Shown: positions 1-6,476 of the stretch, piece after piece
Layout: the number at the start of each line of letters is the position of its first letter
Position numbering within the stretch: position 1 is the stretch's first letter
From: UBA3792 sp045114775
GTDB lineage: Bacteria > Bacillota > Clostridia > Christensenellales > CAG-138
Direction of reading: 5' to 3'
NCBI GenBank assembly: GCA_045114775.1
Contig: JBGULC010000037.1
Span: 1 to 14,701 of the forward strand
Length of the DNA: 14,701 nucleotides
Translations under genes and position numbers: made by a program
Notes under the pieces: generated by a model
What the model saw: the letters and a program-made list of their open reading frames with translations, nothing else
Databases searched by the model: none
Told to the model about the DNA's origin: nothing

Positions 1-144
1 ATATGGACACATCAAATAATCAAAAAAATGAGGTATCAAATTTATGAAGCAAAATCCGTTAAACACGATGCCCAACAACGAGTGGGAGTAAAAGAATCAA
101 TTGATTTCCCGTTGCATGATTACCTGCAGAAAAACGAGGCATGA
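1..144 (+). CDS. C-terminal end of an unidentified protein (5' part outside window)
   Basis: Frame 1 is open from the first base and ends with TGA at 142-144, giving 47 visible codons. The tail is charged and mixed (…VKESIDFPLHDYLQKNEA), not low complexity, and codon use looks natural. An ATG at 28 lies in this frame but has no ribosome site before it, so a gene entering from the left is more likely than a small gene starting here. The TGA overlaps an ATG (141-143) of the following reading frame as ATGA, a common operon junction, although the better start of the next gene is TTG 225. I do not recognise the family. A 47-codon open stretch can also arise by chance, so the call rests mainly on the operon-like junction. 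Confidence 0.45.
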   Translation: MWTHQIIKKMRYQIYEAKSVKHDAQQRVGVKESIDFPLHDYLQKNEA

Positions 145-224
145 TCTGTCGGAATGCTTTGAGACCGGCGATTGGGCAGAGATCCGATCCGGAAAAACAC
201 ACAGATTATTGTGAGGAGAAGAAT

Positions 225-770
225 TTGAAAAGCACACAGCAGATAAATCCGGCAGGTCTGCGCGATCAACCGTTGACGGGATTGCATCACGCGGCAATCA
301 ATACCCGAAACATAACGGAAAGCATCCGGTATTATTCGGACGTTCTCGGGCTGAAAGAGGCGTTTCGCCTGATGAGAGACGATAATACCATTTCGGCTGT
401 TTATCTCATGATCACGCCGGGTCAGTATCTGGAATTGATTTGCGGGAGAACAGCCGGGAAGAAGCACCTTCGTTTTCCGAAACGGCTGCGTTCCGTTTTT
501 CATAAGCTTTCCGACCATAGTGAAATATGCCATATTTGTCTGGTCACAGAGAATATTCGCAACGCATATCATACAATCCTGGCTTCCGGAGGCCCGGTTG
601 ATTCCGAAATCGAACGGGGACAGTCCAAATGCCTCAGATTCTGGACGCACGATCCGGACGGAAACCGGATCGAAATCATGGAAACTCCGCCTGAATCCAT
701 GCAGGCACAGGCGGACAAGCAGTTTGCCGATTCATTGACGACAGAGGAAACGGATTTCGGACAAGGCTGA
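225..770 (+). CDS. VOC-family (glyoxalase/dioxygenase fold) metalloprotein
   Basis: 181 residues from a TTG start at 225, chosen because GAGGAG (213-218) sits 6 nt upstream. The in-frame ATG at 141 has only a too-close GAGG. The fold is the paired beta-alpha-beta-beta-beta VOC module: first half LHHAAINTRNITESIRYYSD…VLG near residues 20-42, second half ICHICLVTENI near 101-111, closing with DPDGNRIEIME near 143-152. The four expected metal ligands appear complete: H22, E70 (QYLELI), H103 and E150. VOC enzymes use a divalent metal for isomerisation, ring opening, epimerisation or drug modification; the substrate here cannot be read from sequence. The roughly 25 residues after the domain are polar and probably disordered. 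It lies 26 nt upstream of the radical SAM gene, so the two are almost certainly co-transcribed. Family call is solid, function unknown. Confidence 0.85.
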   Translation: MKSTQQINPAGLRDQPLTGLHHAAINTRNITESIRYYSDVLGLKEAFRLMRDDNTISAVYLMITPGQYLELICGRTAGKKHLRFPKRLRSVFHKLSDHSEICHICLVTENIRNAYHTILASGGPVDSEIERGQSKCLRFWTHDPDGNRIEIMETPPESMQAQADKQFADSLTTEETDFGQG

Positions 771-796
771 ACGTTACTTGCGGAAAAGGAAAGAAT

Positions 797-2017
797 ATGA
801 AAAACCTCGAATTGCTGCAGGCAACCGGAATCAAGAATATCTGCATTATCAGCTATCAGCTGAATGATGACGAACGGGTGCGGGAGCTGAAGACCGACCT
901 TGAGAACAACGGCTTCCGGGTTCGGTTCGCAGGGAGTATGGGCGGACTGATGCGCCGGTTTATCAGGTACAGGCTGTCGGAAAGGATCACGAAGTCCCAA
1001 AAAATAAAGCGGCGGATCAAGTATCTTTTGTTTTCAACGGCAAGAAAGCTGCAATGCGTTAAGAAAGCGGACGGTCGGAATTGCCTGTACTTACTGATCG
1101 ATCAATTGAAAACCGGCGACGGATGGCTTCATGAAGAGGTTCAGATCCTGCTCGAGAAGCAGAGCCTCAGCGACCGGATCTTTTTATACGATGTAAAAAG
1201 CGACAGGATCATGAAATTCGGGAAGCCTGTTTTGGGATATCTCGAGTTTGACGTTTCGGGTCACTGCAATCTGAGATGCAAAGGATGCTCACATTACAGC
1301 AATCTGACAAAGGAACCTGTCTGGGGGGATCTGGAAAGATTCAGGGAACATCTGGTTCGGCTTCGCGAAGTATTCGACCATATCGAAGTCTTCCGGCTGG
1401 TGGGCGGAGAACCGTTCCTGAATCCGGACGTCGGGCAGTTTGCCGCCGCTGTAAGGGAAGCGTTTCCCGATGCGACGCTGTACGTTGTGACAAACGGTTT
1501 GCTGATCCCGCACGTAAAAGGAGAGATCCTTGATACGCTCCGGGAGAACAATGCTGTCGTGAATATCTCCTATTATCCTCCGACAGTCAAAATGACCGAA
1601 AAGATCAAAGAGAGGCTGGAAGAAAGCAAGGTTCCGTATACTTTTTCCAAACCGATCCGGTATTTCCAGTATGAGGTGGGCGAAACCGCGGGGAACGGAA
1701 CATGCAACTATCGGCATTGCCCGTTTATCTATTGTCATATTCTGAGCGACGACGGAAGACTGTGCCTGTGCGATCCTCCTATGGTGTATCAAAAGAACAT
1801 GACGCACCTGCGCGTGCAAAGAGAGGTCGGCGAAGAATGCTGGACGGATCTTTACGGCGTGAAAGACGGGTACGAAATACTGAGCAGACTGCATCGGCAG
1901 ATCCCGTTTTGCAGGTACTGTCTGACCCGGAAGAAGATCATGTTCCCGTGGCAGGGAAACTATACGCGGGAACTGACAGACGATGAAATGGGCGTACACG
2001 GGCGGAAAAGGAAATAA
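797..2017 (+). CDS. Radical SAM protein with SPASM-like C-terminal cysteines
   Basis: 406 residues; ATG at 797 with AAAGGAAAG just upstream. The radical SAM core starts about residue 147 (LGYLEFDVSGHCNLRCKGC). C157, C161 and C164 form the CX3CX2C motif that binds the 4Fe-4S cluster and SAM, and GGEP (203-206) is the SAM-contacting motif. Downstream, C303, C308, C313, C323, C325, C372 and C375, with DG before C323, look like an auxiliary (SPASM or twitch-type) cluster site. Residues 1-145 are an extra domain: IKNICIISYQ looks like the first strand of a Rossmann-like fold, followed by a basic stretch (about 55-85). Radical SAM proteins with the CNLxCKGCSHYS signature often sit in clusters for surface polysaccharide or secondary metabolites in gut Firmicutes (family knowledge, from memory). 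The substrate is unknown. The VOC gene 26 nt upstream suggests a shared pathway. Confidence 0.87.
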   Translation: MKNLELLQATGIKNICIISYQLNDDERVRELKTDLENNGFRVRFAGSMGGLMRRFIRYRLSERITKSQKIKRRIKYLLFSTARKLQCVKKADGRNCLYLLIDQLKTGDGWLHEEVQILLEKQSLSDRIFLYDVKSDRIMKFGKPVLGYLEFDVSGHCNLRCKGCSHYSNLTKEPVWGDLERFREHLVRLREVFDHIEVFRLVGGEPFLNPDVGQFAAAVREAFPDATLYVVTNGLLIPHVKGEILDTLRENNAVVNISYYPPTVKMTEKIKERLEESKVPYTFSKPIRYFQYEVGETAGNGTCNYRHCPFIYCHILSDDGRLCLCDPPMVYQKNMTHLRVQREVGEECWTDLYGVKDGYEILSRLHRQIPFCRYCLTRKKIMFPWQGNYTRELTDDEMGVHGRKRK

Positions 2018-2066
2018 CCGCACACGGAGGAATAACGGCTCGGCATGAACGGACGGATATGACGGC

Positions 2067-2087
2067 AGCCGGCTCAACCCGGTTTTT
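2067..2087 (+). terminator. Possible weak rho-independent terminator after the radical SAM gene
   Basis: AGCCGG (2067-2072) pairs with CCGGTT (2079-2084) around a 6-nt loop; the five T residues run 2083-2087. It lies about 50 nt after the radical SAM stop and 60 nt before the GNAT start. The stem is only 6 bp with one G-T pair, so termination may be partial. The rest of 2018-2147 shows no gene. Confidence 0.4.
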
Positions 2088-2147
2088 CGGCGCCGGGCTG
2101 ACGGCGGGTTCGGAGAAAACGAAATCACATTGCAGAGGAAAAGAAGA

Positions 2148-2618
2148 ATGCGGCAAAACAACAGGATTCGGCTGGTTGACGTGGACGAAACCAACTGGCA
2201 GCAGATCCGTGCGCTGTCCGTCGGCGAGGACCAGGAGGGATTTCTGGACAGCGCCTTAGGGATCCTTGCGCGCGGCTACGTTTACCGCGCAAACCGCGCG
2301 CGTGTCATCGGGATCGCGGACGGCGACACGGTTGTCGGCGTCGCGCTTGTGAAGGATCTCGACGAGGAACCCGACTGTTACGATCTGCAGCAGTTTCTGA
2401 TCGACCGCCGCTTTCAGGGCAGGGGGTACGGCACGGAGGCGCTGCGCATGATCCTTGCCGAGCTCGAAACGGAGCGCAAATACGGCTGCGCGGAGGTCTG
2501 CGTGAAGCGGGACGACGCCGCGGCGCTGCACGTCTATGAAAAGGTCGGCTTCACCGACACGGGCTATGTCGATCCGGACGCGCCGGACTGTCTGAACCTG
2601 ATGTACGTTTTCCGATAA
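2148..2618 (+). CDS. GNAT-family N-acetyltransferase
   Basis: 156 residues. The start is set at ATG 2148 because AGAGGAA (2134-2140) is 7 nt upstream; the in-frame TTG at 2130 would put this ribosome site inside the gene. The single GNAT domain shows motif A, QFLIDRRFQGRGYGTEALR, whose Q/RxxGxG segment (QGRGYG) binds the pyrophosphate of acetyl-CoA, then the conserved C-terminal HVYEKVGFTDTG with the Tyr that usually acts as general acid. The overall pattern resembles diamine/spermidine acetyltransferases such as BltD, but the substrate is not assured. It may be read through from the upstream operon if the weak terminator at 2067-2087 leaks. GC content, especially at third positions, is higher than in the VOC/radical SAM genes. 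Confidence 0.85.
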   Translation: MRQNNRIRLVDVDETNWQQIRALSVGEDQEGFLDSALGILARGYVYRANRARVIGIADGDTVVGVALVKDLDEEPDCYDLQQFLIDRRFQGRGYGTEALRMILAELETERKYGCAEVCVKRDDAAALHVYEKVGFTDTGYVDPDAPDCLNLMYVFR

Positions 2619-2628
2619 AAGAGCATAA

Positions 2629-2665
2629 AAAAGCCCTTTGCCGCATGAAACGGCAAAGGGCTTTT
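2629..2665. terminator. Bidirectional rho-independent terminator between convergent GNAT genes
   Basis: AAAAGCCCTTTGCCG (2629-2643) and CGGCAAAGGGCTTTT (2651-2665) form a perfect 15-bp stem with a 7-nt loop CATGAAA. The arms supply a T-run for the plus strand and, by symmetry, for the minus strand. It starts 10 nt after the plus-strand GNAT stop and ends 3 nt before the minus-strand GNAT stop, so it serves both. Confidence 0.95.
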
Positions 2666-2668
2666 GCG

Positions 2669-3487
2669 TTATTCTGCGATCCACGTCGCGCTTTGGTTGA
2701 CCGGCTCGGGATCGTGCGTGAAGCCCATCGAGCGGTAGAGCGCGATCGCGGGTTCGTTGTCGGCGTCGACGATCAGCATCATGCGCTTCGGACGGTTCTC
2801 CTCGATCGCTTTATAAAGGAGCTTTCTGCCCCAACCGCGCCGCCGGCAATCCTCTTTGACCAGAAAATCGAACGGCTCGTTTTCCTCGTTGTTCTTCGTG
2901 ACGTCGATATAGCCGATCACGGTTCCGGCGTCCACCGCGAGGAAGACATTGAAAATATGCGGCGCTTTCGCGACCTTGTCGCCCGTCCAGTAGCGATCTG
3001 TGTCGTGCATGGCGATATACTGGGCCTCGTACCGGTCGGACAGCGGCTCGATCCCGGTCGTGTCGACCGCGGGAACGTCGCCGGTTAAAAGCATCTTGAA
3101 CTGCTCCGGATCAAGGACCGCGCCGCGGTGTGTGAGCATTTTCTTGATCGCGGGATTTTTCGGATTGAACACGAAATCGACGTGATAGTCAGGATAGTTT
3201 GCTTTCAGCCAGTCGGCGATCTCTTCATACGCGGCGGGGCTGCGCGAGAGCCCGACAAGCATTTCGATATACTGCTCGTCCTTTACGATCAGGAACACGA
3301 ACAGCCCTGTCATCACATCGCCGCTGAACACGCCGAGCGGGACCTGATCCGGCTCCTTCAGCGCGCTCAGGAGATTGCCCTCGATCTGCTCCTCACTGGA
3401 GAGCATCGGCTCGAAATAGACGGGATCGGCGTTGATCTCGTTGATAAAGTCCCAATAGGGTTCGAATGTCGTCAGTTTTTGTATCAT
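2669..3487 (-). CDS. GNAT-family N-acetyltransferase with an N-terminal extra domain
   Basis: 272 residues from ATG at 3487-3485, with TGGAGG (CCTCC at 3495-3499 on plus) 7 nt upstream. A longer frame to 3541 would start within the promoter/leader and is rejected. Residues about 1-130 look like a degenerate GNAT-like or substrate-recognition half (FEPYWDFINEI…). The C-terminal half (about 145-272) is a canonical GNAT: motif A CRRRGWGRKLL near 214-224 for acetyl-CoA and DNEPAIALYRSMGF near 243-256. Two-domain GNATs of this size are common in Firmicutes; substrates range from small amines to antibiotics and cannot be assigned here. It is monocistronic, with its own promoter at 3542-3570 and a terminator at 2629-2665. 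Confidence 0.85.
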   Translation of the reverse strand: MIQKLTTFEPYWDFINEINADPVYFEPMLSSEEQIEGNLLSALKEPDQVPLGVFSGDVMTGLFVFLIVKDEQYIEMLVGLSRSPAAYEEIADWLKANYPDYHVDFVFNPKNPAIKKMLTHRGAVLDPEQFKMLLTGDVPAVDTTGIEPLSDRYEAQYIAMHDTDRYWTGDKVAKAPHIFNVFLAVDAGTVIGYIDVTKNNEENEPFDFLVKEDCRRRGWGRKLLYKAIEENRPKRMMLIVDADNEPAIALYRSMGFTHDPEPVNQSATWIAE

Positions 3488-3509
3488 TTCATTTCCTCCA
3501 TGGGAGAAT

Positions 3510-3530
3510 GATCGGAAACTGCTTCCGATC
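3510..3530. promoter_or_regulatory. 8-bp inverted repeat at the transcript start of the minus-strand GNAT
   Basis: GATCGGAA (3510-3517) and TTCCGATC (3523-3530) are perfect inverted copies separated by 5 nt. The element lies just downstream of the expected +1 (about 3535) and upstream of the ribosome site. It may be a repressor operator or a 5'-end RNA hairpin that stabilises the message; the sequence does not decide between these. Confidence 0.5.
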
Positions 3531-3541
3531 CGTCGACGCAT

Positions 3542-3570
3542 ATTATAGCAAAAGCGATCCGCCGTTTCAA
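3542..3570 (-). promoter_or_regulatory. Sigma-A-type promoter of the minus-strand GNAT
   Basis: On the minus strand TTGAAA (plus 3565-3570) is followed after 17 nt by TATAAT (plus 3542-3547), a near-consensus vegetative promoter. It lies 55 nt upstream of the chosen ATG at 3487. Confidence 0.85.
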
Positions 3571-3676
3571 GACGGTTTCGCCTGCCCGGGCCACGCGTTT
3601 CGGCGTTCGGGACGCTCTTCCCGGGTCTCGTCCCTTTGAAAGACGCCGTCGGGAAAGGCCGAAGGATGAAAGCGCA

Positions 3677-5713
3677 TCACCGATCGGGGGTCCAGTTAGC
3701 GTAAACGGTCACGTCTGCGTCCTCATTCGCGGCGGTATCGCCGCCGTAGACGATCCACTGTCCGTCCGGATCGGTCGACCAATGGGTAAAGACGTACCCT
3801 TCCCGCGTCGGGATCGGCTGGAACCAGAACATGCAGTTCATCGTTTGCGAGCGCATGATCGGCTGTCCGTCGAACGATCCGCCGTTGGCGTCCAGCGTGA
3901 GGTCGGTCTTCATATAATCCGGACCGAGCTCGTGAATGGGCGACAGGTATTCCTCGGGAATCTCTTCCGATCGTGTCGTGAGATTGTCCGTTGCTTTCCG
4001 CAGGATCTCCTTGCGGAAGAGATAGAACGCCTGCTTGCCTTGGAGTTCGTTTTCCTTCGGCAAGGTCTTTCCGAGCGCGTCGACCTCCGGCGAATAATAG
4101 TCATACGTAAAGCGGAAGCTCTCGTGCCCGTCGTTGCCCGCAAAGCCTGCACATTCGACCTGTTTGCTCATCATGTTCACAAACACCTGATCGGCTTTGC
4201 CGTATCCCTGCATGGCGTTCCGCACCGTATCCGTGAACGGGCTCCAATACCGTTCCGCACGGTACCAGAATATCGGAGATATGTATTCATCCGAGTAATC
4301 CCCAAAGGAATTCGGACTCGAAACATAGGTTCCCATCCGGATCAGGCCGTTTTCCAGGACGGACAGGGTCTCGACGGATTCCCCGGTCAAACAGGTCAAT
4401 CGCCGCTCACGCACGGTATTCGATTCCCGATCCCAATCCAAGGCCAGATAACAGTGATAACTGAAATGCCGGTCGAACATCTGTAACTCGGTGGATTCCG
4501 TCCCGTCCAAAGAATGGATCGTCAGCTTGTTTACGGTATGCGCTTCGATCAGCAGCTCGTGATCCGGATCATCGTCCAAATTCGTCCAACAGAAATAATC
4601 AAAGCATCCCTGCTTGTCGTCGACGGTCGTAAAGCTGACGGCGCCGTTGTCTTCTTCTTTCAACGACAGCAGACACGTATGATCATTGCTGCGGAAATTC
4701 GTTGCGTCCAAATATTCGACGATCTTCTGCTCCGCACTGAGCTGCTTCGGCGCGGTTCGGGAGGTCGATTTGTTTACGGCGAGGACCGTGCCGGTCACCG
4801 CGCCGGTCAGCACGACGGCTGCCGTCGCGGCTGCGACGACCTTGCCCGCTGCGGTCGCAAGGAATGCGCCGATCCCAGAGGATGCGGCAGTCGTGCCCGT
4901 GGCTGCGCCCGCCGCCGTCGTTCCTGCAGCCGCGGCTGCGCCCGCTGCTGCGGTCGCGCTTGCCGTACCCGCGGCAGATCCCGCTGCGGAGCCCGCCGCC
5001 GTCGCACCTGCGGCCGCTGCGGCCGCGCCCGTGCCGAAAGAAACCGAAAACGGCGCAAGCGTCGAGGAGCCGGCGGCACGAAGGAAGTAGCCGAGGAACA
5101 GGATGGGAGAGAGGCCGTACAGCTTGATGCCCTGCTTTTCGTAGTCGATCACGCCCTCTTTGATCGATTTTCGCGCGTAGTTCAGCCGGCTTTTTATCGT
5201 GCCCTCCGAGACGTTCAGCGCTTCGGCGATCTCCCGCGTTTTCATTTCGTCGTAGTAGTAGAGCATCACGCATACGCGCTGTTCGTCCGGAAGCCGGTCG
5301 ACAAGCTCGTTGATCATGCGGCGGGTCTCTTCGTTGTCCAGCGCCTTGTCGGGGATGCGCTGCTCGTCGATGTCCTCAAAGATCGCGAACGGATCCGAGC
5401 CGTCCTCGGTCGCGTTCATCAGAAACTCCCGGTTGACTTTCGAGAGCCGGTTCTTACACTCGTTGGCGGTGATGCGTTTGACCCAGAGAAGGTAAGCCTG
5501 CGGGTCCGCGAGGGAGCTGAGCCGCGTATAAACCGTGATCAGGATATCCTGCGCCGCATCCTGCGCCTGCTGCTCGTTTTTCAGCATGCGGAGACAGTTG
5601 TAGTAAACCATATCCTGTACGGCGGTCAGGATACGGTTCATGGCGTTCGGATCGCCGCCTTGTGCCAGCCGCACGTCTGCGGCAAGCAGTTTCAGATCAA
5701 GCATGGTATTCAA
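3677..5713 (-). CDS. Membrane-tethered ECF sigma factor with extracellular InlB/Flg_new-type repeat
   Basis: 678 residues. The TTG start at 5713 lies 5 nt after GGAGAGG (plus 5719-5725); ATG 5704 would leave a 14-nt gap. Order: sigma-70 region 2 at about 22-90 (core binding and -10 recognition, QDAAQDILITVYTRL), a short linker, and sigma-70 region 4 at about 130-185 (LPDEQRVCVMLYYYDEMKTR, helix-turn-helix IAEALNVSEGTIKSRLNYAR). A normal ECF sigma would end here. Instead come a possible amphipathic helix (200-212), an Ala/Gly/Thr-rich linker (228-290), one hydrophobic segment at about 291-313 (VVLTGAVTGTVLAVN), a 290-residue unrecognised domain, and at about 603-674 a repeat of the InlB B / Listeria-Bacteroides type (DANGGSF…PTREGYVFTHWS…VTVYANW). 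Expected topology is sigma part inside, C-terminus outside. One chain thus combines sensor, anchor and sigma factor; release by proteolysis or tethered action is inference. The frame is intact, and codon use is uniform apart from the Ala-rich tract. Confidence 0.88.
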   Translation of the reverse strand: MNTMLDLKLLAADVRLAQGGDPNAMNRILTAVQDMVYYNCLRMLKNEQQAQDAAQDILITVYTRLSSLADPQAYLLWVKRITANECKNRLSKVNREFLMNATEDGSDPFAIFEDIDEQRIPDKALDNEETRRMINELVDRLPDEQRVCVMLYYYDEMKTREIAEALNVSEGTIKSRLNYARKSIKEGVIDYEKQGIKLYGLSPILFLGYFLRAAGSSTLAPFSVSFGTGAAAAAAGATAAGSAAGSAAGTASATAAAGAAAAAGTTAAGAATGTTAASSGIGAFLATAAGKVVAAATAAVVLTGAVTGTVLAVNKSTSRTAPKQLSAEQKIVEYLDATNFRSNDHTCLLSLKEEDNGAVSFTTVDDKQGCFDYFCWTNLDDDPDHELLIEAHTVNKLTIHSLDGTESTELQMFDRHFSYHCYLALDWDRESNTVRERRLTCLTGESVETLSVLENGLIRMGTYVSSPNSFGDYSDEYISPIFWYRAERYWSPFTDTVRNAMQGYGKADQVFVNMMSKQVECAGFAGNDGHESFRFTYDYYSPEVDALGKTLPKENELQGKQAFYLFRKEILRKATDNLTTRSEEIPEEYLSPIHELGPDYMKTDLTLDANGGSFDGQPIMRSQTMNCMFWFQPIPTREGYVFTHWSTDPDGQWIVYGGDTAANEDADVTVYANWTPDR
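4844..5029 (-). repeat. Low-complexity Ala/Gly/Thr-coding tract in the sigma factor gene
   Basis: Codons for residues about 229-290 are nearly all GCN, GGN and ACN with a few Ser, giving repeated A-rich units such as ATAAGSAAGSAAGTASATAA. The DNA is an irregular GC-rich pseudo-repeat rather than exact tandem copies. It links the DNA-binding sigma part to the transmembrane helix and is probably flexible or weakly helical. Such a tract can expand or contract by slippage. Confidence 0.8.
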
Positions 5714-5797
5714 AAGATCCTCTCCTTTTTAAATTGGCAACAAATAGGTAAAAGTGTTTTCCGCGGAATCGGCAGTTCGACCGGTTATAAAACATTG

Positions 5798-5935
5798 CTA
5801 CGGCTCCTGTGGGTTTCGCTCGGCACGACGCAGGCGGCGGAGAAGCTTTTTCAGCTCCCGTTTGCATTCGTGCGGGAGCGGATGCTTTTCGGCGTCCGAT
5901 AAAAGGCAGCGCCGGATCCATTCAAAAAATGTCAT
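5798..5935 (-). CDS. Small basic 45-aa protein upstream of the sigma factor gene
   Basis: ATG at 5935-5933, TAG at 5800-5798. AAGGAG lies 9 nt upstream on the minus strand, a usable ribosome site. The product begins MTFFEWIRRCLLSDAEKH and continues as an amphipathic, strongly basic helix (KRELKKLLRRLRRAER) with two cysteines. No family is recognised. It sits between the PadR terminator (6007-6031) and the sigma start, 84 nt before the latter, in the same orientation, so both could share a transcript. Possible roles are a regulatory leader or a small partner of the sigma protein; both are inference. The alternative is that this is untranslated leader, since a 45-codon ORF can be accidental. 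Confidence 0.5.
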   Translation of the reverse strand: MTFFEWIRRCLLSDAEKHPLPHECKRELKKLLRRLRRAERNPQEP

Positions 5936-6006
5936 GGCTTCATGCTCCTTTTCGTTTCTGCTTAATAGGACAGAACGGAACGGCGTTTGGTTTTACGAAA
6001 GATGTG

Positions 6007-6031
6007 AAAAAAGACCCGCAAACTGCGGATC
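6007..6031 (-). terminator. Rho-independent terminator of the PadR gene
   Basis: On the minus strand GATCCGCA (plus 6024-6031) pairs with TGCGGGTC (plus 6013-6020) with one G-T pair and a GTT loop, followed by six T residues (plus 6007-6012). It lies 7 nt after the PadR stop codon. Confidence 0.9.
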
Positions 6032-6038
6032 GTTCGAT

Positions 6039-6371
6039 TTACTGCATCAGATCCTCGAAGGTTTTCGAGATCTCCCGGTATTCCCGCTCGGTTTTTTTGA
6101 GGTATTCCCGCCCGGCAGGGGTGATCGAATAGTAGCTTCTGGCGCGGCCCTCGGCTACTTCGGTCGCGGAGATTTCGATATAGCCCTGCTCCTCGAGCCG
6201 GTACAGAACGGGGTAGAGGATGGAAATCATGTACTTGCCGTCGCTGCGGGCTTTGAGCTCCGCCGAGATCTCATAGCCGTACATCGGTTTTTCGGACAGA
6301 AATCGCAGCACAACAAGCGGGCTTGTCGCTCGCTTGAAATACGATATGAACGAATGACCGGTATCGGGCAA
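6039..6371 (-). CDS. PadR-family transcriptional repressor
   Basis: 110 residues from a TTG start at 6371-6369. GGAGG (CCTCC at 6384-6388 on plus) lies 12 nt upstream, longer than ideal, but no closer start exists, and a start further upstream (TTG 6425) would overlap the promoter. The protein is a short PadR (subfamily 2 type): winged HTH with SPLVVLRFLSEKPMYGYEI (about 17-35), the recognition-helix region YPVLYRLEEQGYIE (about 53-66), the wing GRARSYYSITPAGREYL (about 75-91), and a C-terminal dimerisation helix (about 92-110). PadR repressors of this type usually control a neighbouring ABC or MFS exporter and are released by its substrate. Here the gene diverges from the ABC operon starting at 6570, with candidate operators at 6453-6467 and 6477-6497. 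Autoregulation is likely. Confidence 0.93.
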   Translation of the reverse strand: MPDTGHSFISYFKRATSPLVVLRFLSEKPMYGYEISAELKARSDGKYMISILYPVLYRLEEQGYIEISATEVAEGRARSYYSITPAGREYLKKTEREYREISKTFEDLMQ

Positions 6372-6395
6372 GTGTTTCTTTCGCCTCCGACCCAC

Positions 6396-6425
6396 AGTAT
6401 ACTCCGAAATCCGCCATTTTGGCAA
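6396..6425 (-). promoter_or_regulatory. Promoter of the PadR gene
   Basis: On the minus strand TTGCCA (plus 6420-6425) and TATACT (plus 6396-6401) are separated by 18 nt. The expected start leaves a leader of under 20 nt, with the GGAGG site almost at the 5' end. Confidence 0.7.
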
Positions 6426-6452
6426 CCATTTCTTTTTGATGCAGCTATCATA

Positions 6453-6467
6453 TCACAATAATTGTGA
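6453..6467. promoter_or_regulatory. 15-bp palindrome between divergent PadR and ABC promoters (putative PadR operator)
   Basis: TCACAAT-A-ATTGTGA is a perfect 7+7 inverted repeat around one central base, in an AT-rich stretch midway between the PadR -35 (6420-6425) and the ABC -35 (6485-6490). Placement and symmetry fit binding by a dimeric regulator acting on both promoters. Confidence 0.65.
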
Positions 6468-6476
6468 ATAATCAAT

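Noticed and set aside
3609..3634. 6-bp inverted repeat GGGACG/CGTCCC downstream of the sigma gene, considered as its terminator
   Set aside because: The loop is 14 nt and no T-run follows on the minus strand; too weak to call. No other terminator was seen in 3571-3676.
5697..5797. Short minus-strand frame with ATG near 5795 reading toward the sigma gene
   Set aside because: It has no ribosome site, and it runs across the ribosome site and TTG start of the sigma gene; more likely untranslated leader.
4514..5902. 462-codon plus-strand open frame
   Set aside because: Opposite the sigma factor gene; Arg/Cys/Val-rich product, no family features, and it runs through the sigma ribosome site.
5936..6006. 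Promoter search upstream of the small ORF and sigma gene
   Set aside because: A TATTAA (plus 5962-5967) is present on the minus strand, but no matching -35 at 16-18 nt and no clear ECF-type autoregulatory motif could be made out.
5754..6461. 235-codon plus-strand open frame
   Set aside because: Covers the PadR gene and its terminator and promoter on the other strand; composition is not protein-like.
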